This document shows, piece after piece, positions 47,482 to 61,694 of a stretch of 64,000 nt of DNA. The translations under genes were made by a program, and so were the position numbers. The notes beneath the pieces are model-generated. The model was not told where the DNA came from. It saw only the letters and a list, made by a program, of their open reading frames with translations, and ran no database searches. The DNA comes from Entrophospora sp. SA101 (taxonomy: Eukaryota > Glomeromycota > Glomeromycetes > Entrophosporales > Entrophosporaceae), in NCBI GenBank assembly GCA_958430865.1, contig CAUDNR010004136.1, forward strand, positions 1-64,000. The letters are read 5' to 3'. The first letter of the stretch is position 1, and each line of letters opens with the position of its first letter.

Positions 47482-48952
47482 ATGGATTCAACAATTTTGG
47501 AAAAATATTTCAATGAAAATGAAAGATTATTAAATACAGAAAATTTTTATGATGTAAAAATATACCTTGGCGTAGAACCAAACATTAAAGAAATTCATGC
47601 ACATGCATCTATTGTATCTGCACATTGTCCATTTTTTAGCAATGTATTGACTAATGCAATAAAAAAAAATGGATATTATATTGTTGAAAAAACAAATATT
47701 AGTGAAAAATACTTCAACCCTATTCTCAAGTAAGTTTATATTAAATAATTAAATAATTATTATTGAATTTGTAATAATAATATTCATTTATTTATTTGTA
47801 AGATTTTTGTACACATGTAAAATCGAATTAGATAATTATACTGGAGTTGATATTTTGCAAGTATTAATTACAGCTGATGAACTTGGTCTTGAGTCATTCT
47901 ATAATTATATAATGAACTACTTTATTGAAAAGCATGAGGATTATATAAAAGAAAATCCAGTTAAAATTTTACAATCAATTTATTCTAACAATCAATTTGC
48001 AGAATTGAAAAGCATCTTCCTAAAAAAAATTTGTGAATTTGGTGAAAAATTATTTCAGTCAAATGAATTTAAATTATTGGAAAAACCAATTTTATTGGAA
48101 ATTCTTAAAAGGGATGATTTTTATGTTGATGAAATAGTTATTTGGGAAAATGTTCTTAATTGGGGATTAGAAAAACATCCAGAAATCAATAACAGTGAAG
48201 TTAAAAATTGGTCACCACAAAATTTTGTTGATATGTGTAATACATTAAAAGAATTTATTCCTATGATTAGATTTCAAGATATTTCTAAAGAGGATTTTTG
48301 TTCTAAAATTATTCCATACCTGAAACTTCTTCCAGAGTTAATTTGGAATGACCTTTTACATTATTATATAATTGCTGACAATCAGCAAGCTTTGAATTTA
48401 TTACCATCAAGAATTACAACACTTGAATCATTGACAATCAATCAAAAACTTACTTTACTTTTTGCAAGTTGGATTGATAGAAAAAGTCCACAATATAGTT
48501 CATTAAAGGAAGTTAAATATGAATTCAAACTTATATATCGTCATAGTAGAGATGGTAATAGTGTAGCTACATTTTATCAAAAATGTGATAATATCAATAA
48601 AACTCTTGTGGTTGGCAAAATACAAAATTCAGATCAATTAGTAGGAGGTTATAATCCACTTTATTGGAATTTAAATAATGGAGCTGAGATATATAAAAAT
48701 ACAACTGAAAGTTTTATTTTTAATATTAGAAATAGAAATGATATTAATTCTGCACAATTTAGTTATGTTATTAAACAAAATGCAATTTGGTGCCATCCTT
48801 CAAATTTAGCTATTTTTGGTAGTAATGGTGATCTTATGTTTAGAACATATAATACTGTTGATAGTTATTGTGGTAATTATAATAACATTAATATAGTACA
48901 TGGTAGTAAATATGATGAATTAGAAGTATTTCAAATAATTGATAAAAAATGA
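47482..48952 (+). CDS. BTB-BACK-TLDc domain protein, third paralog
   Basis: Two exons, 47482-47729 and 47803-48952, with a 73-bp GTAAGT...AG intron at the same codon as in the other copies, give 465 residues. BTB and TLDc parts are close to the 904-2400 gene; the BACK middle is much more divergent and six residues shorter around QALNLLPSRITT. Within the TLDc exon, 48417-48780 (364 bp) is identical by eye to the right-hand duplicate 53210-53573, while flanking sequence is not. It faces the right copy (convergent, about 4 kb apart), so the pair forms an inverted repeat. Confidence 0.9.
48417..48780. repeat. Identity tract shared with 53210-53573 (inverted)
   Basis: No difference seen over 364 bp against the reverse complement of 53210-53573. 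The left duplicate (1073-1436) differs at 12 sites, all within 1160-1311. The borders are sharp: the next base at 48781 differs from both other copies. This is the expected footprint of gene conversion. Confidence 0.85.
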
Positions 48953-49250
48953 AAATTATTATGACTAATATTGATAATATTTTAAAGGCTAATATTTATC
49001 TTTAAATAAATATTCTTCTCTCAATAATAATAAATTTTTTATTTACATACTCTACCTGGACAATAGTTATTTGATACACAAACATCATGTTTTTTAGAGT
49101 TTGAAGGGTATACCTTCGTAATTTAAATGAAATAAAATAAAAATTCAGTATCTAATTGACCATCAATTGTTAGAAATACACGCTCCTATCCTTCCTAATG
49201 GAATTTGTGCCCATTCCTCTTTCAGAGCAGCCTCTAACCGGACCCGGATA

Positions 49251-49391
49251 CTTTACCGACAAGACACTTTACCAACAGGACACTTTACTGACAAGACGCT
49301 TTACCAACAGGACACTTTACCGACAAGACGCTTTACCAACAGGACACTTTACCGACAAGACGCTTTACCAACAGGACACTTTGCCGACAAG
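49251..49391. repeat. 16-bp alternating minisatellite
   Basis: Nearly nine units alternating CTTTACCGACAAGACG and CTTTACCAACAGGACA, so a 32-bp higher-order period. Because 16 is not a multiple of three, two forward frames stay open across it (49167-49424 and 49198-49440); neither looks like a real gene. Confidence 0.95.
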
Positions 49392-49816
49392 CATTGCGTT
49401 AACAATTTGCCAAGGACTGTGTGAAGACCTGGATAACTAGCTAAAAGTTTGGTTTTTTACAGACAAGTTAAATCAACCGTTGTTTAACTAATAACACAAC
49501 TTATTATCCTTAAAACCAGTTCATAAAAATACAATATAGATACATGTGTAATATATTTTTTTTGTCTGACGAAATTGATAAAAATTGCATATATATTCAT
49601 GTATTAGCCTTTATTGCAGTAATTGATGATCATGTGACAATGATTGACACTTGCGAAATTTCTCGGTCCAGGGGTTCGGCATAGAGAGCATTGATTGTGT
49701 TCCCAAACTTACATGTCTTTTTACAAACAATTAATTTACAATCTGTTTATGAATGAGAGAGATGTCAATCAATACGAGAGAAATTTAATATATTGACAAA
49801 AAATATCTATATCCCC

Positions 49817-49965
49817 TAGTGTTGGTTTCCAAATTAGAGAGTTTCGCAACCGTGCAAAAGTCAAAGGTTTCTCCATAAGTCGAAACTAGTTTTGATTTTT
49901 GACTATTGACTTTTGATTTAGTTTTGACTTTCGCCTCTTCAAAATAGTTTTGGCAACCAACACTA
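49817..49965. mobile_element. hAT-type MITE with 8-bp target duplication
   Basis: A 149-bp element with terminal inverted repeats TAGTGTTGGTTTCCAAA (left) and TAGTGTTGGTTGCCAAA (right, reverse strand). It is flanked by a perfect 8-bp direct repeat ATATCCCC at 49809-49816 and 49966-49973. No coding capacity. An 8-bp duplication with TAGTG ends is the hAT pattern. Confidence 0.9.
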
Positions 49966-49973
49966 ATATCCCC

Positions 49974-52137
49974 ATTACATAACTAATTGTATCATTTAAA
50001 TTGTTGACAATTGAATTCAATTAAGTCTCATTGAATCTAGATCTATTATTAGTAGTCTACATTATGGTCTATTTGCAAAATTTTGATTCGATTCGATTTG
50101 TTTTGATATTTATTATTTAAATTTAAACAATGAATTGTGCGATTGTAAATTACATTACTTTTTTGTTATCGTTATTAATATTTATGTAGAATCTCTATTC
50201 ACAATACAAACTCTTATCTGAATTATTCGTTTTATTGAATTATCCGAATTAATTCATTTTATTATTTTATTCAAATTATTTTTATTTGTTTTATTCGAAT
50301 CATTCCAATAAGAAAAAAATTTAGGAATCCGGTTTGATTCAAATTGAGTCGAATCGAATCACTTTAAAATTCAACTTGATTCGATTCGTTCGGAGCTTTA
50401 ATGACAAGCACCTATTTCGCCCGATTCATCTGGAGGCATTATGTTGATTGGATGTTTATTTGAATATGAACTATTTTTTTGAAAATATCCATCCATCTTG
50501 ATGGATTTTGTCATGTGATCAGATCGTCAAATCTTTCCTTTAAATGGCTTGTTTTAATTTCAAGGATAAGATCCACAAAAATACCCTTCTGGGCAACCCT
50601 TCGGATGAATTTGATGATACCATTGGATGATCAAAAATTTTGGTCATCTCCTCATCAAGATAAAGGATTCGCACCATTGTAATTACCATCAGCAAGTTCT
50701 ACCAATTATATGTAAACATCTCTCTCGTACAGTACCAAACTCAGTGATGTTCTATATTTAATAACTCATGGAAATAACGATTGATAGCACAGATTCCGTT
50801 ATAATTGATTAGCTTTGTATTCCTTGTTATCTCTAGTTTTAATTACAACAATAAATTAACGCAATAATGATGCAATAACTCTTTTATCATCACTAATTTT
50901 TGTCAAGTCAATACTAGGTTGTGTGTCTTTAATAAAATTTTCGAATCTGGAGAACCATTGATGAGTGCTCTCCTTTGTGTTAAATGGCGTGGCTATATTT
51001 ATCTAATTCTTCTCTAAAAAACTTTTCGAGAATCAAATATTTATGTAATAAATATATAAACTAATAATAAAAAGATCATAAACATTTGTATTTTCTTTTG
51101 AGAAATTTCGTCGAATGGAAGATACACTTAAACTCTATAAAAAAAATTTATATTTAAATAAAATAAATAAAAATTTACTAACTTCTTGAGTGTAAAATCA
51201 GAATCTAATAATTCTGACGCTTTCATAAAACTCTTTACAACAAATAATATTATTAATCAATTTACATAGTTTTCAATAAAACAAATAATATTTTTTTAAA
51301 AAATAAGCCATTGATTGTTGTTTACAAGAAGAAGATTTAAAAGATCGTTTTTATGCGCACATAATGAATGATGGTTTCAGTGCAAGAAGCTTTTAATAAA
51401 ATGGAGAATTACATAAAAACAGGAGATAAATCAGTTGTATCCCTTCGTTATCCTTAGTATTAGTAAAATTCTAAATATACCTCTACCGCGAGGACATAAC
51501 TATCACTTATTGGTCAACCTAATATAAAATATTGACATCTATTAATTAAGGTCATTATCACATATCGTTATTTATTATTGTTGTAAACATACGGCTGTTA
51601 AGTAAGCAGTTCCATGGGTCTTATAAAGAAACCAAATCAACAAAGTCTTTAACGGCCAAGAAAAGCAAAAGTAAAAGGAAATTTAGGAAAGAATTTGCCG
51701 CTTTATAAAGTGCCACATTTATTTATTGTACCATAAAATGTGCTTACAGATTTGCCGAAGCTTTCTAAGAGGCAGTAAGCAAGAGAATTATTAAATAAAT
51801 TCGTGAAATAACTTAATTGAATATAAAAGCTTGTAATTAATCGACAAAGTGTGGCCCAAAGTTAACCAAAAGGCTAGCTGCCTTGCGCTATTTAAATTTT
51901 AAAATGCCAAAAGTAAAAAATGCAAACTTAACAATAATTGAAAGAGGTAAAATCTTAAGTGAGATTTCTATAAAGAGAATCTCTAAGGTATTAAAAAATT
52001 CCATATTGATATAGCACTGTCCAATACACAATAACTCATTATTATAATGATGATGATGTTGAAAGTACTATATACATGAAGTAGAAGGTCCAAAATTTTA
52101 GATCAAAAACAATTAACATATGCGCTGGTTTTGTTTG
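49974..52137. other. Gene-free region before the right duplicate
   Basis: No supported gene. GATTCGATTCG motifs near 50090 and 50370 may be ends of a worn MITE. A possible transposase N terminus is noted separately at 51903. Frame 50479-50682 is unsupported. Confidence 0.5.
51903..52005 (+). pseudogene. Possible Tc1/mariner-like HTH relic
   Basis: From an ATG: MPKVKNANLTIIERGKILSE, then SIKRISKVLKNS and a stop. This resembles the opening helix-turn-helix of Tc1-type transposases (LT..ERG.I...). It is too short to be sure. Confidence 0.3.
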
Positions 52138-53040
52138 AACCCCAAAATCCAGTATGGTATGATCATAACGTTATGAATACTTTATACTAGCAAAAACCCA
52201 TTGGTTTTGAGGTGAGGCCATTGGTTTGACGGGTTTATGGATAGTAAATTAGTTTTTTTAGCGGAGCAAATAATTTTTTTAGGGTTAATTATCATTCTAC
52301 CGACCAGTTTACACATTAAAAATACTCGTGTTTAACATCGAGACAATAAGACATAAGGTTTGAAAAAAAGGCCCCAAAAACCAAATCGGCTGATATGAAA
52401 GGAAAATAATCATCAACTAAAAGAGAAACTCATAGAAGCAAGTGGCATTGAGATTTCTACCAAACGATTTGTAGGAACTTTCATAATCTTAAGATTTATT
52501 CATGAGTTGGAGCAATAACGCCCCTTTGATGAAAACAAAGAGAAAATGGTTGAAAGCCGGAGTGTTAGGAAGTGGAAGTCAGTGATATGGAGTGATTTAC
52601 AATATTTCGACCAACTCGTGTTTAATTTTGGAGGAGAATTTACCTTTAATTATAAATGAGTTTAATAATCAAATTAGATTGAGGGGGGGACTGCCTTCAC
52701 AATCACCTAACCTCAAAAAAATGAGCGAATTAAAGGCTATTCTGAAAGAGGAATTCCATTAAAAGGACCGGAGCATGTATTTTAACAATTGGTGGCCAAC
52801 TAGATACCATTGTTTTTTATTTGAGTTTTATTTTGAGAAAGAAATTTATTTTTTTAGAATAAAAGTTATGAATACGTATACACTTCAAAACCTAAGCAAC
52901 ATAAAATTTTATATTTATTATTATGTATGTGTGGTCAGACATTTTTGTTCATCATTAATGAGAAAAGTATAAAGAGAAATAGTCTTTAAAATATAATATA
53001 CATGTATATAAATTTATTGCTTAAAATAGTATTAAAACTT

Positions 53041-54537
53041 TTATTTATCAATTATTTGGAATACTTCTAATTCGTCATATTTACTATGATTTACTATATT
53101 AATGTTATTATAATTACCACCATAACACTCAACAGTATTATATGTTCTAAAAATAAGATCACAAGTATTACCAAAAATAGCCAAATCTGAAGGATGGCAG
53201 TAAATTGCTTTTTGTTTAATAACATAACTAAATTGTGCAGAATTAATATCATTTCTATTTCTAATATTAAAAATAAAACTTTCAGTTGTATTTTTATATA
53301 TCTCAGCTCCATTATTTAAATTCCAATAAAGTGGATTATAACCTCCTACTAATTGATCTGAATTTTGTATTTTGCCAACCACAAGAGTTTTATTGATATT
53401 ATCACATTTTTGATAAAATGTAGCTACACTATTACCATCTCTACTATGACGATATATAAGTTTGAATTCATATTTAACTTCCTTTAATGAACTATATTGT
53501 GGACTTTTTCTATCAATCCAACTTGCAAAAAGTAAAGTAAGTTTTTGATTGATTGTCAATGATTCAAGTGTTGAATTCAAAATTTTAAATTCAGGATTCC
53601 TTGATGGTAATAAACTCAATATTTGTTGTCTATCAGGAAATATATAATAATGTAAAAGGGGCTTCCATAAAGTTTTGGGGAAAAGCATTTGATATGGCTC
53701 AATTTTATTAAAAAAATCATCTCGAGAAACATCCTGAAATCTTATTAAAAAAAGAAATTCTTTTAATGTATTGCTTAAATCAGCAAAATTTTGTGATGAC
53801 CAATCCTCAACATTGATATTATTGATTTCTGGATGTTTTGCCAATCCCCATTTAAGAATATTTTCCCAAATAACCATCTCATTAACAGAAAAATCATCTC
53901 TTTTGAGAATTTCCAATAGAGTTGGTTTTTCCAACAATTCAAATTCACTTGATTCAAATAATTTTTCACTATATTCACAAAATTTTTCCAAATAAATATT
54001 TTTCAATTCCTTGAATTTTTCATTACCATAAATTAATTGTAAAATTTTAACTGGACTTTCTTTTATATAATCTTCACAATTTTCAATAAAGTATTTCATA
54101 ATATATTCATAAAATGACTCAATACCAAGTTGATCTGCTGCAATTATTAGTTCTAATATCTCAGCTCCAGAATAATTTTCAAAATCAATTTTACATGTGT
54201 ATAGGAATCTTTCATTAAACAGGTTATTATCATTAATATACATTCAATTAATTAATAAATAAATAAATAATAAATTTATTTAAACTTACTTGAGAATAGG
54301 CTTAAAAAATTTTTCACTAATATTAGCTTCCTTAACAATATAATATCCATTTTCTTTTGTTGCATCATTTAATACATTGCTAAAAAATGGACAATGAGCA
54401 GATATGATGGATGCATGTGCATGAACTTCTTTAATGTTTGGTTCTACACCAAGATATATTTTTACATCATAAAAATCTTCTGTATTTAATAATCTTTCAT
54501 TTTCATTGAAATATTTTTCCAAAATTGTTGAATCCAT
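53041..54537 (-). CDS. BTB-BACK-TLDc domain protein (right copy, converted)
   Basis: Exons 54290-54537 and 53041-54208 give 471 residues, as in the left copy. It differs from it at 12 bases between 53297 and 53448, changing residues around YRHSRDGNS, ATFYQKC, YNPLYWN and GAEIYKN to those of the paralog at 47.5 kb. No frame is broken, so the gene stays intact. Confidence 0.88.
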
Positions 54538-54648
54538 TTAATTTTTTTTTAAAAAGGTTAAAAAAAAAAAAATCGACAATTAGCAAATAAACCGGTTTTA
54601 TACCTTTTTGGAGAATGGGACTCGTCATAAAATATAAAAAAATTGAGC

Positions 54649-55745
54649 ATGAAATTCCTTAAAAAAATTTCAATCCTTCCGTATTCACAATTTTATCATT
54701 ATCGTCGTCAATTATTGCACCAACATTATAAATTATTGATATCCAAGAGTGCAAATGATATTTCCAAGAAAGCTTTTCATACTACAAATAGTTTCCGGGC
54801 ACAATTTCCATTTTTATTTTTAAATTCTGGTCCATACGCAACCGAACATTCCACACCACCACCTGATGCTCTAAGAACAATATATCAACAAACATTGAAT
54901 CATTCAAGAAAAAATTATGCTATTAGCGAACTTCAAGGTTCATTCTTGACATTTTTAACTTCTATAATTAAACCAAAAGGCATTCTTGAACTTGGATGTT
55001 TTCTCGGTTATTCCAGTTTGTGTTTTGCTGAAGGATTACGAAAAAGTGGAATTGCAAGTAATAATAAAAGTACAATAGTAACTTGTGAACTTGATCCTGA
55101 TTATGCGAAAAAAGCCAAAGAAAATATCGAGTATTGTGGATTCAGTGATCTGATTGAAGTAAAAGTTGGAAATGCTATTGACACGTAAATATTAATATAT
55201 GATTATGATTTTGTAATTTATATATATTTTAAATTTTGTTTTGTTTTTAGAATAAAAAATTTAGAAAAGTCAAAGAAATTTGATATGATTTTCCTAGGCA
55301 AGTAATGTTTATGATTTTTTGGCATCAAAACACTAATTAATTTTTGTTATACATTTAATAATTTTAGATGCAAATAAGTCTGGTTATATTAATTATTTAA
55401 ACATTATACTTGATTGTGACCTATTAAGTGACGATGGATTCATTATTGTTGACAATGGTAAATATTATTTTTAATTAATTAATTAATCATGAAATATCAA
55501 ATTATGAAATATTAACAATTGAGGAAAAAAATATAAAAGTGCTTTATAGTGGTTATGTTGAAAAAGTGCCTCATTTATCCATCACCACACCAACTACACA
55601 AATTATACCACCATCAAAGATGGGAGTAGCTAAACATATACATGAATTTAATGAATATGTGAAAAATGATCCAAGGGTTGATCAATTGCTATTACCAATT
55701 TTTGATGGATTAACATTTATTTGGAAAAAGAAGAATCACAATTAA
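54649..55745 (+). CDS. SAM-dependent O-methyltransferase (right copy)
   Basis: Exons 54649-55184, 55251-55297, 55368-55457 and 55540-55745. Sequence identical to the left copy as far as I can compare, including the GC-AG second intron. Confidence 0.88.
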
Positions 55746-56257
55746 TATAAATGGTGTTTTTTTTGTTTTAATGATTAAAAATGTTTGGTTTGGTTTGATT
55801 AATTAATTAATTATTTAATTAACAAAATTAATAATTACATTCATAAATGTTTTTGGATTTTTTCTTCTTTTCAAAACAAAAAAAAATCCTTGCTCATTCA
55901 ATACTAAATAATTAACCTAACGCTACTAGGATTTATGTACTCTAGTCACTAATAAAATTAAATATAATACATAATATAATATATATATATTATATTAAAT
56001 GTTTGCTTCTCTTAATAAAAAACAAATAAACAATCGAAAAATTTAAATTTTATGTGGAAAAAAAAATTGTTTAAATAAAAAGAAAAATTATTATTATTAT
56101 TATTAAGTATTACTAAAAAAACTCTAATTATTGCCAATATAATTAATTATTAAATAAATTAAAATTAAAATAAATATAATTAATTAAATGTTCAAAAAAA
56201 TTTTTTTTTCCAAATTTTCTTCCCAACCCCACCCCTCCCACAAAAACAATATTATAA

Positions 56258-59200
56258 TTATCCAATACTAGAATCGTCAAAATTATTTGAAATACTATTA
56301 ATATAATAATCAGCATCATCATCTACCTCCTCATTTCCATTATTGCTAACAATATTTACATATCCAGAATATATTTCATTATGATCTTCTTCATAACCGT
56401 AATCATTTATTATATTATCATCATCGTAATCATAATCATAATCATTATGATATTCTTTCTTCACATCATTTTGATTGATATCACCATTAACATTATGATA
56501 TTCTTTCTTCACATCATTTTGATTGATATCACCATTAACATTATGATTTTCATCTCCTTCTTCTTCTTCCTCCTCCCCCTCCCCTCTTTCATTCCCTTCA
56601 AGCATACGAAATTCTTGCAACATTCTCTGAATCTCACTGTTTGTCGATACATTTTGTAGAAATTGATGCTAATTAAATAATAGTTGTTTAATTAGTATGT
56701 ATTATTAATAAGAAATGTAATTATTCAATTTAATATTTTAAATAATAGCAGGATTGTTAATAATAATATTTTTGCATAATAATACGTACTGTTAACAATT
56801 CATCTGCAGATTTTCGTTTAGTTGTATCAGTTTCTATACAATTGGCAAGGAAATCCTTGAATATTTTTGTCCATCTCTCAGGATTAACTAAATCAGGAAT
56901 TCCATGTTTGGCTATCATTACAACTGCCTATTATAAAAATAAAAATAATAGTTGATTAAATAAATGATAAATAAATTGGTCTCATAACATGCAAAAAAAT
57001 TTTTTTACCTTCAATCCGGGATGTTCAATGTATGGTGGATCTCCTTCGGCCATTTCAATCATCACAATACCAAGACTCCAAATATCAGCCTTGGTGCCAT
57101 ATTGTGACCCTAATATAACTTCTGGTGCCATCCAATATGGCGTACCTACCACTGAATCACAATAAGGTTGTTTGTCGGTCAATTGTATAGATTGTGCGAA
57201 ATCAGCTATAAAGTAATAATAAATTAATGTCATCATTATTATAGTTAAATTTTCTTTAAATTCTAGGAATTAACATTATGAATTATCTTTGAATTATTTT
57301 ATTACCAATTTTAATGTCACCGTTATTATTTAATAATATATTATCGCTTCGAATATCTCGATGAATGACTCGTGATTTGTGTAAATATGAGATGCCTTTT
57401 AGTGTTTCTCTCATAAATCTTGCAATTTGAAATTCGTTGATTTTTGGACCATCAGGATACATCGATATAATATCAGCCAATGATGCTTCCATACATTCCA
57501 TCGCTACCCAAAGTGAATCAACAGTGTAGTAACAACCAATATATTCAACTATATTTGGATGTTGACTTGATTTCATCCTCATTAATTCATTCTTTACAAC
57601 ATCCAATTTATTTGTTTTCTCGTAAGGAATAACCTTAATTGCATCCTAAATATTATTATTATTATATTACAATTAATGCTATTTTATTTTTATCATAGTA
57701 GTAATGATAATTATGATAATAATTGAAATTATTATTTTACCATCCTATCAGCATTTTTTTGTAATGCTGAATATATTTCTCCAGAATCACCTTCAGCAAT
57801 CGGTAACATGTTATCGTAAATTTCATTTGGTTCTCCAATATCCAAAATTTCAACTAAAAAATAATTTTAATAATTTTATATAAGTAATGATAATGGTAAT
57901 GATATTAGCAATAACAAACTTTGAAACAAACCTAAATGACGAATTTCTTTCGGTAACAAATCAGGATTTATATAGGATTGCACTGAATCATCATCATTCT
58001 GTCTTATCGATGATGACGTTGATATTGGCATTGATAAAGGCGTTGATATGGATGGTGATGTGGATGGTGATATTGTTGGTGACGGTGATGTCGATTCTGT
58101 GATTGCTGAATACTTTTTTGAAAACGATGATTTTTCTTTTTGTTCCTTTTCATATGGAATATTTGATAATGATGAACTTTTTTTAATAGAAGAACTTACT
58201 ATTACATTCAATTTGTAATTATTATTATTTGCATTATTATTGTTATTGCTAGCAGAATCGTTCATAGAGGGAAGGTAATTGGGCAAAGAATTGGTAGAAG
58301 AACGTAATTTTTTATCTTGTTTTAGACTCAATAAATCATTTTTTGCACCAATATTACCATCATCATTATTATTATCATCATCATTATTAGTATATCCTTT
58401 ACTTTCTATAATATTTTCATTATTTATATACAATGCTGGCAGTGAACCAACACTATATTGTTTTTTATTGTGAATATTCTTGATATAGTCTTTTTGCGAA
58501 CTAGAAATTGAATCTGATAAATACTTTTGTGATGTAGTAGTGGTTGTAGTAATTGTAGTATTTGGTATGTTAAATTTGGATTTTTTAGGTGATGATGATG
58601 ATGATGATGATGATGATTCTTCCTCAACTTTTTGGCTAATTGGTCGGGCTTTATTTTGTCTGTGGGGAGGTCTTGGAGGTGGTTCAATTTTTTTTGTGGT
58701 AGGAATTGGTGGAATTACACCTACTTTTAGAGGATTGTTATTGCTGTTGTTGTTGCTGTTGTTACGTGGTGGTGGAAGTATAGGTGATGTGGGTCGATAG
58801 TTAGGTGGTGGTGGAATATTAATTATTTCTGCGCCACGAGAATCTCTTATTTTATAAGGTGATTTTTGTGAAGATGGAATCGGTGACATTGGTCTGTCAC
58901 GCGACGATGGATTTGGTGACAGTGGCCTGTCTCGTGAGGATGGAATTGGTGACGTTGGCCTGTCACGCATTGTTATAGGAGAATAAGGATAATCACTTGT
59001 TTTTGAAGTGGAAGAAATAGGCCTATCTTTATTATTATTTATTATTGAACTTGTAGAATCCCTTAAATGCGTAGTGTTATTATTTGAAGAAGAAGAAGAA
59101 TTTGAGTATTTTCTTGGAGAAACAGGACTGTTGATAAATGAATCATTGTTATCGCTATTATAATTATAATTATAATGATTTTGATTTTGAGACGAATAAC

Positions 59201-60713
59201 TAGTTGTGTTATTGATGGTAGATTGGGATTCTTTTATTGGGGAAGACAAACTAGAAGTCCTTGGTAATCTTGGAGAAGCTATCGAAGGAGTGTCGTAATA
59301 TGTGTTGGTGAAAGGAAATGAGCTGGTTGATTCATTTGCAGAATTTTGTGAACTTGCCGAACCTTTTCTTTGACTATTTATATTATTATTACTGTTTCTG
59401 TTGTGATAGTTCGGTGAATCTATTAATTCCGAAGAATTATTAAATAAGTCATTTGGTTGAGTGTGATAAAGAGAAGGACTTGAATATTTTCTGACAGGAG
59501 ATTTTAATAATGATGCTGAACCTTTCCTTATTAAGGTTGGATAATTGTTGCCATTGTTATTGTAATTGTCAGCATTGACATTAAGAGTTGATGGGGCGGG
59601 AGAAGGTGATGGAAGTATGTAAGGTTGTGGAGTGTGAGAACCCAAGGATACAGAACGCTGATGTGCAATATTAGTAATTGAAGATAAGGAGGAAATTTGA
59701 CGTTGCTGATTATCATTTGCTAACATATGTAATAATCTATTTACTGCTTCGGGACGATTTTTAAAATCATCTTCGGTAATTCCTGCAGATTCAAGTTGGG
59801 CCTTCCATTCTGGCGGTATAACCTATTTGGTTTGGTTTTTGTTTGTATAATATTTTATCGATTTATGTATAAATTAAATTTGAATGGGTTGCTAAATAAT
59901 TAATTATTTGTTTACGTATTTATATATGAATAATTAAAAATCGCACTGAATGAATTTATTTGGACATACCATAAATCCAGCTTCATCAAGTCCAACATGT
60001 ACATTATGTTTAAAATTATAGGGTATTCCTATATTTTTACCCGGTGCTCCATTTCCATCTATTTATTAATATATAAATATAATAATATGAATTAAAATTT
60101 TTAAAATAATAAATATTATTATTATTAACGGAGGGAAAGGAAATACCAGATGGTTCAAGAGTTGGAACTAAAAGTGGATTTATATATTTTGTATTAAGTA
60201 TATCATCACTTGGTAAATTTTTTTGCCAAACATCTGGCAATCCCTAAGGATATGAATGAATAAGTAAATGAATGTATAGATTTTATAAGGAATGAATGGT
60301 GAAATAAATGAAATTTAATAAATAGCAAGTATTATTATTATAATAATAATAATAAAAATAGAAATTAAAATTAATTAATTATACTCGATACTTACCACGA
60401 ATTTGCCACTTTCGTTATTATATTCTACATGAATTCCATGTTCAAATTTTGTTGGCTTACTAATCTCAAATATTTTATCGCTTCTTTTTTTCTTTTTTCC
60501 ATTATGATTAGTGTGATTGAAGTGAGGACTAGTGGATTGAGCTTGAGTAGCAGTAGGTCTTGAATTTATTAGCTTTGAAGTTGGTCTATCATGACTAAAC
60601 TGTTTGTAAGCCTGGGTGTCACTTGACTTACTTTCATCAGAGTGGGAAGCTCCACTACTGTTTGAGGACACCTGTGAACCCAGCTTGACTATTTTTCCTT
60701 TTAAGCAAACCAA
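56258..60713 (-). CDS. PAK/Ste20-family kinase with two CRIB motifs (right copy, 5' end unresolved)
   Basis: Exons 60396-60713, 60147-60243, 59970-60058, 57932-59822, 57741-57853, 57306-57645, 57009-57205, 56790-56927 and 56258-56668. Same protein as the left copy, with the same altered HRDIR and DFA motifs and the same missing start codon. Confidence 0.88.
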
Positions 60714-61178
60714 CTTGTATATATATTTGTGTGTGTATATATATATATTAATTTATATATATATACTGACTGTTATGTGTTGTATATTGTAGACGAATAA
60801 TTTTTATTATGGCACCTTTTTTTTCGTTAATAATTGTTTCGTTAGTTATTTCACTTCACTTTTTCTTGTGTATTTCTTTTTTTGTTATTTGATTGACCAA
60901 ACAAATTAAAAAATTTATATATATATATATATATAGGAAAGTTGTAATAATTTATAAATAAATTTATTTACAATTATAAATATAAAGGTAGTACTTACTA
61001 ATCAAATTTTTGATATTCGTGTGACTTCAAATATAAGTTTTATTATGTTACTCCGGTAATCCCTGACCAATAAAAAATCAATCAATCTTTTCTCTTTCAT
61101 TTCCTCTTCTCATATTTCATTCATTCACACATATATATTCACTTTTTACTAAGGACACATAGTAAATTATTAATTAAA

Positions 61179-61694
61179 ATGACAAGTTTTTATGATGAAG
61201 TAGAGATTGGTAAAGTTTTTGATCTCGCTGATTTGAATTTTCCACATTTGATTCATTTGTTAAATTGTTTTGTATTTTCCGAAAATAATGTTTAGAAGAT
61301 TTTGAATTTGAGGAAGAAACAAAAACATATCATTATCCTTGTCCGTGTGGAGACCGTTTTGAAATCACATTGGTATAGCCATAATAATAATAAATAATAA
61401 AAATAACGATGATGATGATATATAAATATATATATAAATATATATGTATAAGTATTAATAATAATTACATTTTGTATAAATAGGAAGACTTAATGGATGG
61501 AGAAGACATTGCACGATGTCCAAGTTGTTCATTGATGGTTCGCGTAATATATGATTTAGTAAGTGATCAAATTATTATTTTGATATTTATTATGGAATGA
61601 TTTATCGTTAACTAAATATGATTATTATTATTAGGATGAATTCCAGTGTAATAATAATGTCGGACAATTAGTTGATAAATCAATAGCTGTTTAA
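61179..61694 (+). CDS. DPH3: Diphthamide biosynthesis protein 3 (right copy)
   Basis: Exons 61179-61209, 61296-61372, 61484-61558 and 61635-61694; 80 residues, identical to the left copy. Confidence 0.93.

Noticed and set aside
49167..49440. Two overlapping frames across the 16-bp minisatellite
   Set aside because: Openness follows from the repeat unit lacking stops; composition is purely repetitive.
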